The notes under the pieces are model-generated. The model did not search any database, was not told where the DNA came from, and worked only from the letters and a program-made list of their open reading frames with translations. 64,000 nucleotides of DNA from Halichondria panicea (taxonomy: Eukaryota > Porifera > Demospongiae > Suberitida > Halichondriidae): contig NC_087388.1 in assembly GCF_963675165.1 (NCBI RefSeq), forward strand, positions 5,275,047-5,339,046, read 5' to 3'. Positions 59,308 through 64,000 of the stretch are shown piece after piece. The position numbers and the translations under genes were made by a program. Position 1 is the stretch's first letter. Every line of letters starts with the position of its first letter.

Positions 59308-62300
59308 TTACGCACTATTCTCAGTTGTTAGAGGGTCACCTGACAAATGGACTTCACCAGTGGACGTCACCGTGGGCACATTGTCTGCCAGAAAGAAGAT
59401 GAAACAAAATTTATCATACAGTGTGTGCAGTAAATCTTTATAATCTTAGTCAAACAGATTATGTCTACATGCATGTTACTTACTGAGCTGCTCCTCCTCT
59501 TGATCAGTGGCCCCGAGGCCGTAGGCACTATTCTCATATATTAGAGGGTCACCTGACGGAAGGTTGCCATAGTGATGAGGGGTTTCAGTTGGCGGAGATA
59601 TGTAGTCATGTTCTACAGTAGAGGTAAATCAGATGATGGGCTCAAACTAAATAGCATACATGCATGCATATATACAGGCATGTATGTATACAGTCTACAC
59701 CAAGACTCCAAGAGTGCACTTTATCACACACTAGCTATAAAAAGCTAGTAATACTCACAACTAACAATTTTTGCTGTAAGTATATAGTGAATATATATAC
59801 AGTAAACCTACAAGTTTGGTCTATACATATACACTAACTTACTGAGTTGCTCCTCCTCTTGACTGGTGTCTAGTAGCACCATACCAAGCTGAGTGTAGCC
59901 AGCAACGGATGTCAGCAGCTTCTCCACAATGGAGGACAGTTGTGAGAAGGTTGGCCTCTCCTCCGGGTCCTCCCTCCAACACTGATGCATCACCACAGAA
60001 CTGAGTGAGTGTAGGGGGAAATGTATGGAAGTTGGAATGAAACATAAAACTACAATGCTATTAATTTTTTTAGCCCTATACTGAAATTGCAAGGACAGAT
60101 GTAAGTTACTCGTAACACATAATTATGTGCCTCACAATCAGACCAAATTGGCAATCCATACATTATTAATGCTATAGAGGTGCAGCGGAACAATTGCAGC
60201 CAACCCCAGTCCATGCACTTACCCCCTCCCCCACCAACCAACAACAGAGACTTTGAGCACAATTTGAGTTCATGGCAGTACTTACATCTCGGTAGCACAG
60301 GCTGCAGTGAGAGGTTTCTCTAGTCTCCGCCCCTCTCCCAGCAGCTGGATGAGGGAGTGTGGGTCCACGGCAGGGTAGGGGGTCCGTCCTCCATTAAATA
60401 CCTCCCACACAGTCACACCGTATGACCACTGGGCACATGGACAAAAATAGCACTCCTTTACGTTATTGAGAGCAACAATAATAATTATATGAACCAAAGT
60501 ATGGGTGATTAAACACACAATGTCATGTAATTTGAGTTTGAATTCTTATACAGTATTTCAGAGCCATTTTTATAGGGGTTCGTTACATGATGTTCAGTGT
60601 TGGACATTATTTCACCAAATTGCTAGAGGGTGCATGGAATCTTAAGATTGCGGTAAATAGTTTGCTCATGAATATTCATGATTTTCTTATAATGATTTTT
60701 GTGAAACTATAAATGCCATGATAAAAGTTTGAAGCACATACAAGATAAATATATTGGTGTATCATCCTGTGTCAGTCTTCAAAACATTTTCCAGTGGAAG
60801 CTCTGAGCGATCATCATGCAAGTTAGAAACAATACAAACTAGTAGCCATTTTAAACTTTCAAAAATACTTCTTACTCTGTGTTCTTGCTCTTATAATTAT
60901 GATGCTTCTTACCATTCTGGAGGGCGGGTCGAAGCATTTTTTGCTCTCCAGGCCAACAAAATAATAATATGCAGACTAACTCTACTTAAAATGGCGGTCA
61001 GAACCAAGGAAAACAGCTTCTTGTGAGCTTTCAGTAGCCTTTTTTCGAAATATCTCTTCGACCCGCCCTGCATATAGTGAAGCTACAGTATACTGCAGTG
61101 GCGGATCCAGCAAAAAGAAAAGGTGTGTTCCAACAGTGCGAAATTTTGGATAACGCCCACGCACTGTCCCAAAAAATAACTAATCTGAAAGTAAAAAGGG
61201 TACTGACATCCATCTAGGTCTTCACTACTTGTGTAATTGTTTCTGGCCTAGAGAGCTAGTTCCAGACAGTAATAGCCACGTAGGTGTGACTGTACTACTG
61301 TAACCTCAAAAAATGCTCACTCAGCCAAAAATAAAAAACCTTAGGCTTAGTCAGCAATAAGAAAGGGGGGTTCAATGGAACCCCTGGAACCCCTCTGGAT
61401 CCGCCACTGTACTGTACCTAAGCTATCTCTTAAAAATGTATATTCGAGCCATGAAGAAATGACTACTGCGTTTCAGCTGGACTTCCAGCTCATTCTAGCT
61501 GGAAAAGATCACTAGATCTAGCTCATGAATAATTAATAAGCAAACGATTTACCGTAACCTTAAGAAGTATGGGTCTATATACCATGCACATTGACTCACC
61601 ACATCAGTTTTCTCTGTGAAGATAGCATCGTTGAGACTCTCCAAGGCCATCCATTTGTACGGCAGCTTCACATTGGCTCGGTCGGTCTGTCTGAAGTAAC
61701 CGCTAGTATAGACGTCTTCAGCCAGACCAAAGTCCCCCACCCTGATACCTCCTCCCGAGTCTAGCCTGAAAAAATGCACACTGAGACAACTAATCACTGA
61801 TCATGTCCTGTCAAGTGAGCACGTATCTAACAAGTGCATGAGTATTGAATGTGAGGCTAATACGATATATCGACACAATTGGATATCAAATTAAAGCTCT
61901 CAAAATTTTAGCAGTGATGTATATAAACAATAGATGCATACATGTACTTATCTCTCTGTACACACTAGCTGTCAATGGTTCAGAATCACTCACATGCAGT
62001 TCCTGGCTGCAAGGTCTCGATGGACAAACTTCTGCTGTTCAGCCAAGTAGGCCATTCCCAGTGCTATCTGATGGCACATCTTTAGTAGCAGTTTCCTCAC
62101 TGCCAGAATCTGTGGCATAATAGCTGATCAAAAAATGTGTTGGTGCCGTGATCTACCATATATAGCGGGTAAATTTGGTGAAAGAGGCAATTGAACTATT
62201 AATGGCAATTGTTAATTTGACGATCAGCTGCATGGCATTCTTATCTCGTGCGATAGATTGGGACTGAGCCCGGTATCAATTAATTTTGGGGAACCTCACC

Positions 62301-63951
62301 TTGATTTGCAAATCGCCAAAATTACAAATTTACCCGCTATACGGTATATTAAAGGTCAGCCACACCTACACTCTCGATTAAAAAGTTGCTCACCCTAGTT
62401 GTACAAAAGATAATTATTCCATAAGAGATACCTGATCTATCTCACAGTCATCATCCAGCTCAAGGCTGCTCCTCTCTCTCATGAGGTAGTCGAGGAGGCT
62501 CCCGTTGGCCATATATGGCATCACTATGGCAATGCCGGGGCCAGCATCGAAACACACCCCAATCAGGGACATGACGTGAGGATGGTCAAAGTCCTGCATC
62601 TTGTTCACCTCACACACCATGCTCTGAACATCCGACAACGAGAACAGACCTGCAGACAATATTTTGTGAGTGTTGTACTATTAGTAGCAAGAAATTGTAA
62701 AGGGTCAGAGGACATATATCTGGTATAGAAATCAAATATCTGGTACGGAAATCAAATCAATGGACAACTATAGAACATACTCAAGAAAAAATGTGCGGTT
62801 GACAACATACAATTATAAGCTACAAGTAATTATTAAATAATGTCACCTTTTAGTGTCTTCACGGCCACCCCCTGTATTGGTACATTTTTCCAGTCTGTCA
62901 GGATGCCCTTGTACACAATGCCAAATTCACCTGTATAGTGAGTGACATCCCATAAATTAAGTGAAATGCACATCATTCTTTACCTTGTCCAATTGCAGTA
63001 CTGGAGAGCTTCAATATGGAGGCTGGTATTTTGAATGAGTCTGGGATGGACTCAGCAATCTCAACAAGCTCTGATTCTATAGGTCAGTGATATGTATAAC
63101 AGAAACTATACAACATTTACTAAGCCTGAAACTTACTAACAAGTGCAGTATTTCCATCTGTTACCTCTAGATCTTGAGTTTCTCTGCAATATGAAAACTG
63201 TAAATTAACATACAAATTGATTTGTTAACCAATACTTACCCGGTAGCAACGAGCTCCACAATTTCTTCATGCTTAGCAATTGACATGGACTTTCTCCGAG
63301 AGTTTAGATACAAGCAGACGAATATGATCATCATTACACACACGACCACCACAACTACACCCAAAACACTGGGAATGATGATCTCTAGAGGAACCATTGC
63401 CGCCACCCCTAGACCTGTGTATGTCAGTTGCTGGTCCAATACTTGAGCGATGTTTCTCCCAATGGTCACCTGAAAGGGTCTTGCAGTGACACAGTTACAG
63501 TTTATTAATACCTCACATTTATGATGGCTCGGTCTTCCCCTCTAGGGGGCTCCAAGGGGACAGTACAGAATATATCACTTCTTCTATCACTTAAACTACT
63601 GGGTGTCTTGACACACTCCTCCCCTCCCACTGTCACTCGTATCTCACTGATCTCCACTGAGTCGAGATTATCACCCTGGATACACACACGGTAACAGTAT
63701 GGTCAGTGTACTAGCTATATAAGACGTACCAAAATGCGTATGAGCGTCTCCGTACCACTGATGACCTCTTGGGAACTATTTAGTTGGAAATTGGAGGGAT
63801 CTGATTGGACATTAATCGGAAAGCGTGCTTGTGTGATGAGTGGGGCGTCGTCAAACAGCAGGGCATAGTCCAATGGGGTGAGTGAGGTTGTCCCTAGACT
63901 AGGAGTCAAGCATGTGATTGTGGTATTGTCCACAAGAATGCAGTTGCTCCC
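59308..63951 (-). CDS. Gene F: plexin-ectodomain receptor tyrosine kinase, 5' half outside window
   Basis: Visible exons: 63951-63730, 63675-63517, 63469-63240, 63183-63137, 63076-62984, 62930-62847, 62649-62432, 62109-61994, 61765-61600, 60428-60286, 60000-59843, 59612-59484 and 59384-59308. They equal B exons 13-24 plus one extra tail exon and encode 613 residues: IPT5-6, the helix ([17 protein letters not shown]), a full kinase with [11 protein letters not shown] and [10 protein letters not shown], and a longer tail. The HRD exon has one extra codon (LAEQQKF). The tail has [13 protein letters not shown] and YENS and is partly duplicated between its last two exons. Stop TAA at 59308-59310. 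Sema and PSI exons are expected beyond 64000. Confidence 0.88.
60917..61075. repeat. Foldback in gene F intron
   Basis: GGAGGGCGGGTCGAAG near 60919 and its inverse CTTCGACCCGCCCTGC near 61056 enclose about 120 bp. It lies just left of the hAT-like element. Confidence 0.6.
61096..61409. mobile_element. hAT-like MITE, 314 bp, 5-bp TSD
   Basis: It starts CAGTGGCGGATCCAG and ends CTGGATCCGCCACTG. The direct repeat TACTG flanks it on both sides. It has no transposase. The ends resemble the element at 6814-7083, and a single relic end of this type lies near 11230-11246. Confidence 0.78.
62158..62345. mobile_element. Inverted-repeat element in gene F intron
   Basis: The left end ATAGCGGGTAAATTTGG and the right end ACAAATTTACCCGCTATACG are inverse; about 190 bp. 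It lies in the intron between the N-lobe exon (62432-62649) and the HRD exon (61994-62109). One arm of the same family lies next to the exon 12 donor in gene A (about 2000-2024). Confidence 0.65.
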
Positions 63952-64000
63952 CTGTGGGGAGAGAGTATATACATCAAACATAATTATAGTTGCTGGCTTA

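Larger units (their letters stand above)
60429..61599. other. Gene F intron between the activation-loop and C-lobe exons
   Basis: A 1171-bp intron, far longer than its counterpart in B (83 bp), D (94 bp) or E (83 bp). The extra length includes the hAT-like element at 61096-61409 and the foldback at 60917-61075. No exon recognised. Confidence 0.7.

Overview
The window is intron-rich animal DNA. Exons are short with GT-AG borders, introns are often under 150 bp, the sequence is AT-rich with many ATAATTATA-like tracts and small inverted-repeat elements, and the genes are receptor tyrosine kinases and a mucin-4-like adhesion gene. A demosponge is my best guess; this is inference from gene families and compactness, not a database match.

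Main content: a cluster of paralogous single-pass receptors, called A to F here. Each has a signal peptide, a Sema domain, three PSI modules interleaved with six IPT/TIG modules, one membrane helix and a MET/RON-like tyrosine kinase. The order Sema-PSI1-IPT1-PSI2-IPT2-PSI3-IPT3-6 is the ten-domain layout of plexins, not the one-PSI, four-IPT layout of vertebrate MET, so these look like plexin ectodomains joined to a receptor kinase. Gene B (13671-23400, +) and its near-identical copy E (46684-56423, +) are complete, 24 exons and 1610 aa each. Gene D (39126-31150, -) is complete. Gene A (10097-1, -) loses its kinase C-lobe at the window start. Gene F (63951-59308, -) has its 5' half beyond the window end.

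Layout: A (-) and B (+) are head to head across 3.6 kb. Behind B lies a decayed receptor fragment (-), then a mucin-4-like AMOP-VWD-EGF gene C (24947-29973, +) with several disabling lesions and one inverted EGF exon. D (-) follows, then transposon-derived sequence (39.4-42.5 kb). From 42470 to about 57982 there is a second, almost identical copy of 9160-24935, carrying a truncated A (A'), all of E and the decayed fragment. F ends the window.

The duplicate is either a very recent segmental duplication or two haplotypes placed in one scaffold; sequence alone cannot separate these. Mobile DNA is mostly small inverted-repeat elements in introns and intergenic spaces: one with 9-bp target duplications (Mutator-like), two with 5-bp duplications and CAGTGGCG ends (hAT-like), one flanked by TA, and a 1.7-kb element with GTGTTAAT/AACAC termini at the duplication junction. 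No RNA gene, CRISPR array or bacterial-type feature was seen.
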